Shown: piece by piece, positions 32,085-42,579 of the stretch
Layout of the letters: each line of letters starts with the position of its first letter
Numbering within the stretch: the stretch's first letter is position 1
Assembly (NCBI GenBank): GCA_032716605.1
Contig: JAVRFV010002311.1
Span: 2,676,492-2,740,491 of the forward strand
Origin: Paralithodes platypus
Taxonomy: Eukaryota; Arthropoda; Malacostraca; Decapoda; Lithodidae
DNA: 64,000 nt
Direction: 5' to 3'
The notes under the pieces: model-generated
Told to the model about the DNA's origin: nothing
Seen by the model: the letters and a program-made list of their open reading frames with translations, nothing else
The model's database searches: none
Program-made: the position numbers and the translations under genes

Positions 32085-32545
32085 TTACATGAATTATAGA
32101 GGCAGGATATCCACAAGAATACAATCACACACAATCACCTACCATCACCAAGAGTCCAAATGAGAGTGCTAAAGGAACTATTAAGGGGAGATTGTTTTGT
32201 TTTATTATTAGTTATAATTATTACTATTGTTTTTTTACTCCCAAGACTTCTGTCGAGCCTTTAAAATCTCAAGACCCCCATAAATTTGTACAATTTTTGG
32301 TAGAAAAATTTCCCCACCAAGGCCGGTGGCCTCCTAGATTACAGGCGTGCCGTCGCTTGCCAGGAAAGAATCGACACCTAAATGGCACGAAAGGTCTTAA
32401 AATCGCTAAACTAAAAGGAGAAACCTGTAAGTGATCTAAAGAGTTACATGAATTATATACAGGCCGGATACGAAATATGACACACTCAAGAACTACCATC
32501 ATCAAGAGTCCAAATGAGACCACTAAAAGGGCAGCAATCAAGCAA
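32085..32545. repeat. Diverged direct repeat about 360 bp apart
   Basis: TTACATGAATTATA...ACCATCA(C)CAAGAGTCCAAATGAGA occurs at 32085-32170 and again at 32444-32525. The region between contains the CTCAAGACCCCC...ACAATTTTTGG motif related to the 7675 repeat. It could be a tandem duplication of about 360 bp. Confidence 0.5.
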
Positions 32546-32814
32546 GGAAATATTATACTCTAAATATATACTTATTTCCAATCCTAGACATAAAACTGTA
32601 AACATTGTGTTCAAATGTAACATAAATAAAAGTTGCAGTCATTAATTCTGATACATTTTGAAGCCTAAAAAACATTAAAGGGTCCGACATACTAATAATC
32701 TATATTTTATTAATTTCACCACAACACCAAACACTCCCAATGATATCAGATAAAGAAGTACAGTACTACAAAGTTTAAATTCCACCCGAGACAGCTTCAT
32801 GCGTTAGAAGCGTA

Positions 32815-33240
32815 ATGATCTATGCTTCAGAAACGTGACCTGTCGAAGAGGATGACATCAACAGAATGGAACGCAATAAGATGAGAATGGTGAGATGGAT
32901 GTGTGGTGCCAAACTGTTGCAAGATAATCTAGTGAAGAGTAGTATCAAGAGTATCAGTGATGAGATGTGTACTAGCAGGCTTGGATGGTTTGGATATGTG
33001 GAGAGGATGGATGAACTAAGCTGGGTGAAAAGATGCAAGTCCATGATTGTGGAGGGAGCTGCACCAAGGGGCAGACCAAGAGAGACGTGGGATCAGACCT
33101 TACGGTCTGATCTTGAATCAATAAACCCGACAAGAGAGGCAGCTCTGAACAGGGCTCTGCCTAGAAAGCTGCCATTAGGACATGAGACCGGGACCGTACT
33201 TCGTGTGGAGCACACTCCTAGCTAAATTGAAGATCCCATT
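32815..33240 (+). mobile_element. LINE-F 3' fragment
   Basis: The plus-strand frame (32866-33222) reads MERNKMRMVRWMCGAKL, SIKSISDEMCTSRLGWFGYV, AAPRGRPRETWDQTLRSDLE and ALPRKLPLGHETG. It is homologous to 27955-28385 but lacks about 10 residues and has an upstream stop (ACGTGACC). The 3' part includes GGAGCACACTC, the end of the family. Confidence 0.75.
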
Positions 33241-33400
33241 GGGATTTTCTGTGTTACTCACTTGGTCTATGACCTTGGTCCTGTATGATTTTTTTTGCCA
33301 CTTAGCCACCAGATATTCCTCCCTGCTGCCTCCTTTCTTCCATGCTTTGAAACATCTTTTTTTCTCCTTTATTGCATATTCGACACTCATCACTCTACGT
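33230..33400 (-). mobile_element. LINE inter-domain fragment (EN-RT linker type)
   Basis: The minus-strand 72-codon frame contains IKEKKRCFKAWKKGGSREEY, KWQKKSYRTKVID and NGIFNLARSVLH. Lys/Arg-rich K-x-W-x-x-S/G blocks followed by IF-x-x-A are typical of the linker between EN and RT in many LINEs. It lies back to back with the LINE-F fragment. Confidence 0.5.
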
Positions 33401-33534
33401 AACCAGGAAGTCTTATGCCTGGGGGGGGGGGGGGGGCCTTAGTTTTGCCACAGACTTTGTCAGTGGCGGCAAGAAGGCTACGTTCAAGGAAATTTCATTG
33501 GCTATTTACATCATTTGGCTTAGTGCCCCTACTC

Positions 33535-33620
33535 CTTCTTACCTCACAATGAAACATTAATAAATCCTACAGCGCTCTTACCTCACAATAAAACTGTAAT
33601 AAATCCTGCTCCTCTCTTAC
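33535..33620. repeat. Tandem duplication next to an exon donor
   Basis: TCTTACCTCACAATAAAAC-TAATAAATCCTGCT occurs twice (about 33537 and 33580) with a ~43-bp period. Each unit carries an inverted GTAAGA donor-like motif, as does the true donor at 33615-33620. Confidence 0.6.
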
Positions 33621-33714
33621 CTAAGGCGGATATGACGTTGCCTAGAGTGACCAGAGAGCGATGCTGGCTCCCTCTGTCAGCCACGTCTTGGTGATGTCCT
33701 CATTGGCTCGCTCG
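33621..33714 (-). CDS. Kinesin motor exon with a frameshift
   Basis: The minus strand has a good acceptor (TTTACCTTTCCCCAG) and donor (GTAAGA). The first frame reads ERANEDITKTWLTEGASI; the second reads RSLVTLGNVISAL up to the donor. Together they match the kinesin switch II/alpha4 region (SERA...EGxxINxSLVTLGNVISAL), which lies just after the DLAGSE motif. One frame does not cover both parts: bases are missing between EGASI and RSL. The gene may be a pseudogene or the sequence may have an error. The kinesin-3 group is the closest by eye. Confidence 0.55.
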
Positions 33715-33819
33715 CTGGGGAAAGGTAAACAATTAAAATGTAAAACTTGCAAACTAAACAAACCAAAATTGGGACAAGGACAATATAAAGTCAAATTGAA
33801 TTATCAAAATCGCTATGTG

Positions 33820-34469
33820 GAAACATATTAGTTCTTGGATAGCCTAACTAACTCACACCCTTTTATAAAGAAACTCTTAACGTTGCTGCCCCTGTGCAGA
33901 CCCTCCTAGGCCCTTGACCTTCGGGCCTCCTGATTCCAGGGAGACTTGACCCACGCCATGACAGGGTGTGTATGGAGTTTTCTCCCCTGCCATTCGACTC
34001 AACAACAACTAACCCAGTGATAATTAACATCTTTAACCTAGGTAATTACTACTCTATTCATTATAACTAGACCTACAATCTTGACAACTAACTTCTATAA
34101 ATCCAAAAACTCCTAGAGTAATCAAGTAAATATTTTTACCATTGCAGGGAATAGGCGTGAAAATATACAGCCCACTCTTAAAGTTTTATAGTAATTTAAC
34201 TTTATTTTGTATCCGAAGGAAATTTTATGTGAACTGTGCAGATTAATCACCTGTAAGTTAACTAACCACGGCAATGTACAATTGCCCACATGAGTTTGTA
34301 TCCACACCATGATTATATGTACCGGCATGGAAGGAAACAGTGTGATTTACTTACAAGAAAAATTTGATGTAACTAATAACGTTGGTCATATTATTTAACT
34401 ATTGCTTAAGAAAATACACTTCTATTTCAATCATACTAATTTTCCTTCCATTGCTGGAGCGACCTTGGT
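33820..34469. other. No gene recognised
   Basis: Mostly AT-rich probable intron. No repeat family is clearly assigned. Confidence 0.35.
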
Positions 34470-34690
34470 GACCCTGGTCCTAGATGTGTGTGTGAATTTT
34501 GTGTTTTGTCTGTGTTTGTTCGTTGTTTTGTCTTGTGTTTTGTGTTTTCCTCCTGTTCTTGCTATCTTGAGTCGGCCACCCCCAAGAAAATACAAACAAA
34601 ACAAAATAATAAAATAGGAAAATAAAAATAAAAAATAGGAAAAGTGGGGATTGGGCCTGAGCATATACAAGTAGATAGATAAATACAGTA
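34470..34690 (+). mobile_element. SINE-B copy
   Basis: GACCCTGGTCCTAGATGTGTG, TTTTGTGTTTTGTCTG, then CTTGAGTCGGCCACCCCCAAG, an A-rich stretch, and GGGGATTGGGCCTGAGCATA followed by (TAGA)n. It shows the full SINE-B 3' end and its tetranucleotide tail. Confidence 0.7.
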
Positions 34691-35096
34691 GATACACAAA
34701 CTCAAGGCGTGGATACAAAATCATGTGCCCTTTACCCAACATAATTTTCATTAAACTGTATTCTGGTTACCATTAGACCATTTTCTTTATATATGAAAAT
34801 CTACCTCTAGGACTCAAAAGGCTAAATATGATCTCAATAAACACTCTTAATAACGTAGGTCATTCATAATAAGTTCAACTGCATGAAATTATCTAATTTT
34901 AGCCAGAATCAAAGGTAAAATGGCGTCCTGGTGCTGAAGGGTGAAGTGCATTATGTTAGTCTCACCTCCCTGCCAGGTCAACCAGTGTTAGCGTTGACCT
35001 TGTATGTGCGGCAGGTTGGGTCAGGTCAACGCATGAGAGCGGGATGAAGTGTGAGGATATGAGGGTGATGGAGCCGACACCATACGTCGCTCACCA

Positions 35097-35154
35097 CCCC
35101 GCGCCAGAAGGTCAAACGCCTCCCCAGCCTTGGTTATGGTGTGTCGGGTCACGC
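35097..35154 (-). CDS. Possible short exon, unrecognised
   Basis: On the minus strand a strong acceptor (GGTTTTGTTTTCCAG) precedes an open stretch VTRHTITKAGEAFDLLARG that could end at a GTGAGC donor. The frame continues open for about 25 more codons. There is no homology by eye; treat as tentative. Confidence 0.3.
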
Positions 35155-35219
35155 CTGGAAAACAAAACCAACATATAATTATATCTATTCTATATACTCA
35201 GGCCCAATCCCCATATAAT

Positions 35220-36423
35220 CTATCTATCTATCTATTGCCTGACGCCGTGATCCCCGAAGGGGTGGCCACGAACGAACCGCCCCCATGCACCTCTGTCCCC
35301 AGTCAGTCGACGCCCCTCCCCCCAACCAGCACCACCTTCGTTCATGTACTTCCTCACTCCATCCTTCCACCTCATATTCGGTCTACCTCTCCCCCTCTGT
35401 CCCTCCACCTCGCTCTCATTCACCCTCTTAGTCATTCTCTCGCTTTCCATACGTTCCATATGGCCGAACCATCTCAAGTTGTTCCTTTTCACACTTTCCA
35501 GCACATCTACCTCCACACCACACCTCCTTCTTACTTCCTCATTAGTCTGTCTATCCCTCCATGTAACTCCGCACGCACTCCTTAAGTAATTCATTTCCAC
35601 TGCTCTCACTCTTGGTCTGAGTCTCTCAACCAACGTCCATGCTTCGCTTCCGTAAGTCAGTGTCGGGATTACCACACTGTCATGCAAGGACTTCTTCACT
35701 TCCATACTGACCACCCTATTTCTTGTTACTGCTTTTAGCGTTCCTACAACCCTCTTCCCCTGTTGTACCCTCTCCCGCACCTCTTCATCCATAGTCCCAT
35801 CTTTACTCAACACACTGCCCAGATACTTAAAAGAGTTGACGATCTCCATAGCCTGACCGTTCAGCTTCACCTCACACTCTGTGACTTCACCCCTTTCGAA
35901 GACCATAACCTTGCTCTTCCCCGTATTTACCTTCAAATTCCGTTTTTCGCACACTGTTCCAAACTCATTTACCAGACCCTGCAACTCCCATTCATTATCA
36001 CTCATCAGAACTGTATCATCCGCAAACAGCAGTATAGGTAGCTTCCACTCAATTCCCTCCCTTTTCAGCGATACACCAACATCCACTGCTCTTGATAGTA
36101 TTTCTTTCATAACTCCATCCATATATACAGTAAACAACCACGGGGACATCACACACCCCTGTTTCAAACCAACATTCAGGTCAAAGAACTCGCTCTGCTC
36201 ACTCTCCACACGTACTGCCGCCTTTGCACCCTCATACATGCTCTTCACTGCTTTCAGCAACTTGCCCTCTACTCCGTATATTCTAAGTACTTTCCACAAA
36301 CCTTCTCTATCCACTCTGTCATAGGCCTTCTCCAAGTCCATAAAGGCAACATACACCTTTTGTTTCTTCTCCAGATACTTCTCCACAACACAATTCAGGG
36401 TAAAAATCTGATCTACACATCCT
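35220..36423 (-). mobile_element. LINE-A copy 2, 5'-truncated, 11-bp target duplication
   Basis: CCCCATATAAT flanks the insertion at 35209-35219 and 36424-36434. The 3' end is GGCGTCAGGCAATAG plus (ATAG)n. The 5' end lies inside the RT domain, just upstream of VDQIFTLNCVVEKYLEKK, the same region where copy 3 starts. Little divergence from copies 3 and 4 indicates recent activity. Confidence 0.92.
35232..36386 (-). CDS. LINE-A reverse transcriptase, C-terminal 384 residues, open
   Basis: An intact frame from the RT fingers to the natural stop. It shows KVYVAFMDLEKAYDRVD (residues ~11-26), GLKQGCVMSPWLF (~73-85), the catalytic FADD at 121-124, FKYLGSVLSKDG, then the post-RT domain TLTYGSEAWTLVERL, RRRCGVEVDVLE, LRWFGHMERM and GRGRPNMRWKDG. 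Reverse transcriptase would copy LINE RNA at the target site. The EN and RT N-terminal blocks are missing through 5' truncation. It resembles RTE-like and related non-LTR elements; the clade is uncertain. Confidence 0.88.
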   Translation of the reverse strand: MEKYLEKKQKVYVAFMDLEKAYDRVDREGLWKVLRIYGVEGKLLKAVKSMYEGAKAAVRVESEQSEFFDLNVGLKQGCVMSPWLFTVYMDGVMKEILSRAVDVGVSLKREGIEWKLPILLFADDTVLMSDNEWELQGLVNEFGTVCEKRNLKVNTGKSKVMVFERGEVTECEVKLNGQAMEIVNSFKYLGSVLSKDGTMDEEVRERVQQGKRVVGTLKAVTRNRVVSMEVKKSLHDSVVIPTLTYGSEAWTLVERLRPRVRAVEMNYLRSACGVTWRDRQTNEEVRRRCGVEVDVLESVKRNNLRWFGHMERMESERMTKRVNESEVEGQRGRGRPNMRWKDGVRKYMNEGGAGWGEGRRLTGDRGAWGRFVRGHPFGDHGVRQ

Positions 36424-36448
36424 CCCCATATAATAATACTCTAATTTA

Positions 36449-36637
36449 CAGGTCTCCCTCACTATCCGATGCCCTGATTTACGATATTATTATAAGTTTT
36501 TAGGTGTTTGGGTTTGGGTTTTGGCTGATCCCAGAACACATCCCCATTTACCAAATTAATTTTAGTTTGCTACACATTGTTTCTATTCAAGATTAGTTTT
36601 CAGGAACATAACCCAATCGTATATCGAGGGAGACCTG
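36449..36637. mobile_element. TA-flanked pogo-like MITE, 189 bp
   Basis: CAGGTCTCCCTCACTATCCG and, inverted, CAGGTCTCCCTCGATATACG form the ends, with TA at 36447-36448 and 36638-36639. It is homologous to 20096-20287 and the decayed 9955 copy. Confidence 0.85.
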
Positions 36638-36659
36638 TATTAATTTCACTCCCAACACC

Positions 36660-36845
36660 TATACACCGCCCATGAAATTAATGAAAGCATGTGATCCACC
36701 CAAGATTCGAACCTGGGTTACCAACTGTACCACATATAGATTTTATACACTCTAACCATTACACCTCGAGACAGTTAAGGTTAAAAATACATGACTACGA
36801 TTTTATATCCATTTATCGAATACTGGATATCAACCTAATCATGTA
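36660..36845 (-). mobile_element. tRNA-derived SINE
   Basis: On the minus strand: the leader TGATATCCAGTATTCGATA, then box A AGGTGTAATGGTTAGAGTG, box B CAGGTTCGAATCTTGGG, then GATCACATGCTTTCATTAAT and CATGGGCGGTG. The leader also precedes the head at 6736-6885. It is the best-preserved tRNA-derived SINE here. Confidence 0.65.
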
Positions 36846-37038
36846 CTCAAACCCAAGTTAACTGCACACTGAATAGCCTAACAGAGCATAAAGTATCATA
36901 GATTAAGGGGGTTTGGTTGGACTCCCTCATGCTTAGCTCCATTAGTTTGAAATTTAAAGACGTTCACCCCATTAGTATGGCGATTTTAAGACCATTCGCC
37001 CCATTTCTTTGTCAACATAAAGACATTTAGATGTCAAT

Positions 37039-37390
37039 TGTTGTTGTTGTTCCCCAAGCTGCCTGGCCGAACAGCCCCAAGGCCCCGAGCAATGCCAAGG
37101 CCATAACCGAGCACCCCCACAGAACCCTCCCTGCCGACCACAATAAAGCCTGGGTGACCAAGCCACTCCATGGCGGGGAGCTGAGGAGGGTGCAGAAACA
37201 CCCGGGAAACCAAAGCCCCACCCAGGGCCCTGTGCCCCTCAGCAATTATGAAGAGAAAGTTGAGGGGCAAAGGAAAAATGTGACGCTTTGGCTTCCAATC
37301 TTGGTAGATTAATCGGGAGGTCAATCCACGGAAGAGACGCCGTCACTTGAGATCTAGAAAATATGTACGTAAAAGGAACAGTCAGAGTAA
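37039..37390 (-). mobile_element. SINE-C 3' part, split by an L2-like LINE
   Basis: The minus strand reads from GTTCCTTTTACGTACATATT through CCAAGATTGGAAGCCAAAGC and CCCGCCATGGAGTGGCTT to the GGCCAGGCAGCTTGGGGAAC tail with (AAC)n. Its 5' continuation is at 40356-40412, beyond the inserted LINE. Confidence 0.85.
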
Positions 37391-40346
37391 TAATAATAAT
37401 AATAAGCATGTTACTTATTTCTCATAAGCGCCAATTTTTCCGAAGAATTCACTAGCGCTCGAAAAGAGAAAGAAAAAAGAACAAAAATCAATGCATCAAA
37501 AGAAGGCTCATATACAACACACATTTAACAATCACCAGCAGTGGCAAAATAGCCTAAACTCTATAGCCATCTGTCATGACACCTCTCTCAAGATCATAGC
37601 TTCTCTCAAAGAGAAAAGTCTTAAGTTGTCTCTTGAAGCATTCAACAGAACTCAGTTGTCTCATGGACAGCGGCAACCTGTTATACAACCTCGGAGCCAT
37701 GTAGGAGAATGACCTCTCAAAGAAAGAAGACTGCTGGAAAGCCCTTGGTTCATCAAGACGAAAAGGGTCATTGTCATGACGCACAACTACACCATGGTGT
37801 GCCGGTGGGCGCCTGAGCAGCTCCGCAAGGTACCTAGGCTCACCAAATTTGAGAACCTTAAAAGTCACCAAACACAACTTAAATTCTATTCTTGCTCTTA
37901 CTGGCAGCCAGTGCAGTTCTATGTGAAGAGATGTAGTAGGAGTTCTAGGTGGAACACCAAAAATTAGTCTTGCGGCCCTGTTAAGAACAGACTGAACTTT
38001 CTTCAAAATATAATTTGGAAGACCCACCAACAGGGCATTGCAATAATCAACACGAGAGAAGACCAATGAGTGAACCAACGTCAGAAGGCAACGTCTGGTT
38101 ATAAACGGCTTCACCAAATAGAGATTTCTGATGTGCAAGTAACAACTTTTAACTATCTGGTTTACATGCTCTTTGAAATCTAATCGGGAGTTCACATATA
38201 CACCCAGATTTCGAACAGAGTTGGCCGGTCGCAGCTGAGATCCACCCACATTGATGGAGAGGGCACCTACCATATCATCAGCTCTTCTATTTCCTCGGAT
38301 GATGAGAATATCAGTTTTACCATCATTTAGTTTAAGTTTTCTCGCTCTCATCCACTTCTTGATATCAGACATCAACAATTCCATCTTACTCCGTATATCA
38401 ACTATATTTGTGATTCTCACATAAATCTGGGTGTCATCTGCATAAAAGTGAAAGGTGACATTATGTGCACGAAGCAGAAGAGACAAACTGCTAATATAAA
38501 TTATAAATAGGATAGGACCCAAAACTGATCCCTGCGGAACACCATACTGCAGGGGTGTCGAGTCCGAGACCACTTGATTTACCATCACACTCTGGGATCT
38601 ACCTGACAAGTACGACCCAAGAAGCAAGAGAGCGGAGTCACGCACACCACAATCATAAAGATCACTCGATAACAACTCGTGATCCACTGTGTCAAAAGCC
38701 GCAGAGAGATCAAGCAAGACCAATAGTGAGGCCACACCATTGCAAATGTTCTCAACTAGATCATTATGTACTCTAATCAATGCAGTTTCAGTTGAATGAT
38801 GCTGTCGGTAAGCAGACTGAAAAATTGGGATAGTTTCATTCTGCTGAAGTAGTGGTTGTAATTGGTCAAGTATTGCACGCTCTAATATCTTTGATATGAA
38901 GGACAGGTTGGAGACAGGACGATAGTTCAACATGTTCTCAACATCAAGTCCAGGTTTCTTTAGAGTAGGTCGGAGTAGTGCATGCTTTTCAGAATGTGGG
39001 AAGCTACCTTCAGAGAAGCACTTATTAATTATTTTGGAAATAAACTCAACTGTGTGATCATAGACTCTTGGTAGCTTGGAAACATTTATGGGATCCAACG
39101 GGCAAAATGTTTTATTGAGGTTTCTTATGTAGGACGAGATCATGTCCACCTCTACTGAGTGAAAGGATGAGAGGACATTATTAGGAATGTGTCGGGGTTG
39201 GAGTACAACTGAAAGTTCTTCACCAACAGAAGCATCATCCAGTTCCTGTCTTATGCGAGTTATCTTGCCAGCAAAAAATGCCACAAAGTTGGCAGCCAAC
39301 TCGGCATCAGGTACAGAAGGTCTTAAGCTGACTCTTGTTTTTCCAAGTAAACTGTTTACAATTGAAGCCAACCTCCTCTGGTCGTTACCACACGAGTCAA
39401 CTTTTCCCTGATAATACACTTTCTTTTCATCTTTGATTTTGTAGACCACAGCTCTTCTGGCTGACAGGTATTGCAACCATGTAGAGTCTGTTTTATTTTT
39501 CCGCCATTCACGTTCAGCTCTTCTACGCGCTCTTCTAAGAAATTTAACTCGAGTGCTATACCAGGGCGAATCATCTCGTACTATGATTTTCTTCTCTACT
39601 TCTGGACAGTGATGATCGAACACTAATTTAAGTGCATTTCCATGTACCTCCACCAGCTCATCTGAAGTAAGGTTGGAAGTATCAATACTTCCCAAGTACT
39701 GTTTTACTTCACTGCTAGCCAAATTTAGGTCTGCATTTTTATAATTTCTAAATCTGATTACTTTTTCATGTGTGAGTGGCTTAGGGAAATCAAAGCTGAA
39801 AGTAATCAAAGCATGATCAGAGGTATTAGGGTCAGCATTCTCAACATCAACATCCAGAACACCACCACAACCCACAGGAGAGAAAACCAAGTCAAGGGTG
39901 TGTCCTAAGATATGAGTTGGGTGGGACACATGGTTTACAAAATTGTTCTGATCAGTCAACTCAAGGAACTCAGGAGAGAATGGCTTCAGATGAGGGCTGT
40001 CAACCCAGTAATTAAAATCTCCACACATCAAAAGTCTTCCAGTTTTAGCAGAAAATTCCTCGAGAAACTGCCCAAACTCTTCCATAAAACCCCTATCTGT
40101 GCCACGATGGCCAGGCCTATAGACAACTGCCATTCTTAGAATTTGTTGATGGAGTTTTATTTCCACTTCCAACAGTTCATAATAAAGAGGGGCTGGGTTA
40201 TGGCTTATTTGCAAGATATTCACCAGAGATGTGGAGTAGACAACTGCCACTCCACCACCCGGATGATCTCCCCTAGGCCTAGGAACATTTATTATGGAAT
40301 GGGTTTTAGGCAATGCCGCCTGGATAATATTCAGATCTGACTCAGA
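37391..40346 (-). mobile_element. L2/CR1-like LINE inserted in SINE-C, 9-bp target duplication
   Basis: TCAGAGTAA is present on both sides (37382-37390 and 40347-40355), and the flanks join to give contiguous SINE-C. The LINE is 2,956 bp with a (TTA)n 3' tail at 37391-37405. It is 5'-truncated inside the endonuclease domain. Its nearly undamaged ORF and exact duplication imply recent insertion. Confidence 0.92.
37554..40313 (-). CDS. EN-RT polyprotein of L2/CR1-like LINE (919 codons, N-terminally truncated)
   Basis: A single uninterrupted frame. The endonuclease part shows GGGVAVVYS, GDFNYW (~98-103) and the final SDH (~165-167); its first ~60-80 residues are missing because of 5' truncation. 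The linker is basic (RRARRRAEREWRKNK). RT blocks: NYRPVSNLSFISKILE, HHSTETALIRVHND, LLDLSAAFDTVDHELL, YGVPQGSVLGPILF, and catalytic YADD at 624-627. The post-RT domain holds YCNALLVGLP, LHWLPVRARIEFKL and FLF near the C-terminus. These blocks are those of the L2/CR1 group. Enzymatically intact RT is plausible; EN is not complete. Confidence 0.9.
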   Translation of the reverse strand: MPKTHSIINVPRPRGDHPGGGVAVVYSTSLVNILQISHNPAPLYYELLEVEIKLHQQILRMAVVYRPGHRGTDRGFMEEFGQFLEEFSAKTGRLLMCGDFNYWVDSPHLKPFSPEFLELTDQNNFVNHVSHPTHILGHTLDLVFSPVGCGGVLDVDVENADPNTSDHALITFSFDFPKPLTHEKVIRFRNYKNADLNLASSEVKQYLGSIDTSNLTSDELVEVHGNALKLVFDHHCPEVEKKIIVRDDSPWYSTRVKFLRRARRRAEREWRKNKTDSTWLQYLSARRAVVYKIKDEKKVYYQGKVDSCGNDQRRLASIVNSLLGKTRVSLRPSVPDAELAANFVAFFAGKITRIRQELDDASVGEELSVVLQPRHIPNNVLSSFHSVEVDMISSYIRNLNKTFCPLDPINVSKLPRVYDHTVEFISKIINKCFSEGSFPHSEKHALLRPTLKKPGLDVENMLNYRPVSNLSFISKILERAILDQLQPLLQQNETIPIFQSAYRQHHSTETALIRVHNDLVENICNGVASLLVLLDLSAAFDTVDHELLSSDLYDCGVRDSALLLLGSYLSGRSQSVMVNQVVSDSTPLQYGVPQGSVLGPILFIIYISSLSLLLRAHNVTFHFYADDTQIYVRITNIVDIRSKMELLMSDIKKWMRARKLKLNDGKTDILIIRGNRRADDMVGALSINVGGSQLRPANSVRNLGVYVNSRLDFKEHVNQIVKSCYLHIRNLYLVKPFITRRCLLTLVHSLVFSRVDYCNALLVGLPNYILKKVQSVLNRAARLIFGVPPRTPTTSLHIELHWLPVRARIEFKLCLVTFKVLKFGEPRYLAELLRRPPAHHGVVVRHDNDPFRLDEPRAFQQSSFFERSFSYMAPRLYNRLPLSMRQLSSVECFKRQLKTFLFERSYDLERGVMTDGYRV

Positions 40347-40355
40347 TCAGAGTAA

Positions 40356-40412
40356 GCTATGGGTATGGCAGAGATCGCTCAGTTCTCACTCTGATAGACC
40401 AGCCCATCACCC
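40356..40412 (-). mobile_element. SINE-C 5' part (continuation of 37039-37390)
   Basis: CTATGGGTATGGCAGAGATC and CTCACTCTGATAGACCAGCC (plus-strand sense) match the SINE-C interior at 21750-21810. It is separated from the rest of the SINE by the L2-like LINE. Confidence 0.8.
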
Positions 40413-41306
40413 TTGGCATAGATAGTGGGTGGGTGGCGAGCGAAGCGAGCCTGAGCAGCTGGGGCCTTTATGATGCCTAAAAATGTGTATAAGTAAGAAA
40501 CATATGACACATAAATATTGATGAGCCTGATACCAGGCATCAGTCAGTAAGTTAGGCCAATGGTAATTGTAGGGTATAAAGCCTATGTGCAGAGAATAGT
40601 TTTTTCTTCATATACTATCATACCATTCATTATAGTAGGCCAGAAATTGTGACCCCTAACCTTTGTAATTCGCTAAATGGCTAGAGCAAATGGGTTGTAA
40701 ATGTCCATACTTATTGCCTGGCTGACCCTTCCCAAAGGTAGAAATATTAGCTTGATTACTCCAGTCTTTCCTTAGGTATAGAGGTAAAGTGGTCTAGATG
40801 TTTCGCCTACTTATAATGAATATACTATAGTTTGTAACGATTTCTTAGCATATTAAATTGGATAATTTGAAGAACTTTTATTATTGTACCATTATATAGA
40901 TTTAATTGGCAAGATTTTTCTTCCATTACTGTGATAGAAAAACAAAACAGTTAATCTGGTTGTACCATTACCTCAAACGTGTAATTTAATTCCTCACTTT
41001 AGCCCACTATCGTGCTAGCCTAAGTTTGGGACGCAAAGAGTCAATTCCTAGCAAATCAATTGTCAAAATTATAGGCCCTAGGTACCTAGGTACTGCACAT
41101 CACGCCAAGTCATTGGAAAAAAGTAAATCATGAAGAAAGTGCAATTTACCCCCAAAAAATTTAGAAATCTTTTCCGTCTTCTGATATGCCATATTAAAGG
41201 ACATGTGTAGGTTAAATTAAAGTTAAATTAGAATAATAAGGTACGGTACCGGTAAGTATGGACTACACTGGAGTCTGTCTGGAAAATCAGTAACTACCCA
41301 GGTCTT

Positions 41307-41342
<36 letters not shown>

Positions 41343-42565
41343 TTATCTATCATTAATTAATCAAAATAGCAAACAAAATCTAACCATGAAACTTTTGAGC
41401 AAGTCTTTAAATTGAAATAGACCTACTGAAATTTGAGTGGATGAAAAATGAGTAAAACAAAAATAACTAGGCGGTAAGCATTATCAAGTTAAGTTCACAA
41501 ATAATTAGCCTAGGCTTCAAGAACTAGGCCTAGGCCGGGGCTAGTCTTAAGCTAGTTAACTATATAATTACACAAAATTTGGTCAAGGTTAACATGCGTT
41601 AATTCATGTACAGTACCTCGAATCCTCGATAATTAGGCTATGTCATATATATATATTATTACGTAGCCAGTCAGCCTATCACTGAGTCTAATAGAAATAT
41701 ATAATTTCCGACAATAATAGGCTTAAGTTCTTAACATATATTACAGCAAAAATTACATAGCCGCCTACAGTATGATAAAATCACCGTCCACTGAGCTGCC
41801 TGCATTGGAGAATGGAGAAACCGCTATTTACCTGGCTACTCCCATTCTAATTAATCTCAGAGCTCTTTCGGACATCCTCACGTTTTACAAAACTCCTTCT
41901 TTATGCAGTTATAATCGATATTTTACCTAAACCTAGCCTAATTTAGGCTCTTGGATTATGTGACCTAGACAGCTAGGCTATTTGATTGTTTTAAGCTAGC
42001 CTAAACCTTTGTAGGCTAAGCTAACTGATTTATCAGTTTGGTGTAGTTAGCCTAGGCCTAGTTAATGCCTAGCCTAGGGCTAGGTCTACTTGTAAATTAA
42101 TATTTTGGTCAATTATAAACAATAAGACACTACTTATGAGTGACACAGTGACTTTGATAGATTGTTTCACCTTTTTCAATATATTGAGTTATTTCCAACT
42201 AATACACTAATACACATGTCACTAATACACATTAGAATCCAGTCACAGTGCAGAACAAATGGCCACTAGAATGATTTCTCAAAAAATCTCACTCTTAATT
42301 ACTATAAAAAAAAGTAATTAAAACTGTCACCATGCCTGAAACGCCTCATAAATTTAACACTCTGGAAAACACTTAAAACGGCGTTGACACCCAAATCCAA
42401 CGTGCGCATACCGGTAATCCACCTGTAACAATTTTGGGCCGTCAGCTTATATATTTTATTTCACTGAAGACTTCACAGTATTTAAGAAAAAACTATTAGA
42501 GTTGGAGCCCTTGTTCAACTCTGGGCGGGGAGGCTTCCTTTTTCTACTTCTCCAATAAGGACAAT
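40413..42565. other. No gene recognised; GGCCTA-rich
   Basis: It contains a diverged inverted copy of the 9720-9800 repeat near 40680-40830, a long T-run at 41310-41339, and many TAGGCCTAGG-type motifs between 41460 and 42080. No exon is supported. Confidence 0.4.
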
Positions 42566-42579
42566 GAACTCTTTATGTG

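Noticed and set aside
32269..32434. Small gene near 32.3 kb
   Set aside because: The frames on both strands are short, and the sequence belongs to a dispersed repeat (TTTAAAATCTCAAGACCCCC type).
34918..35158. Longer exon covering the whole 240-bp minus-strand stretch
   Set aside because: The only open frame stops after ~45 codons, and only a short tentative exon (35097-35154) could be kept.
35881..36324. Plus-strand 147-codon frame opposite LINE-A copy 2 (also at 42671-43114)
   Set aside because: It is the antisense shadow of the LINE-A RT frame and carries no domain.
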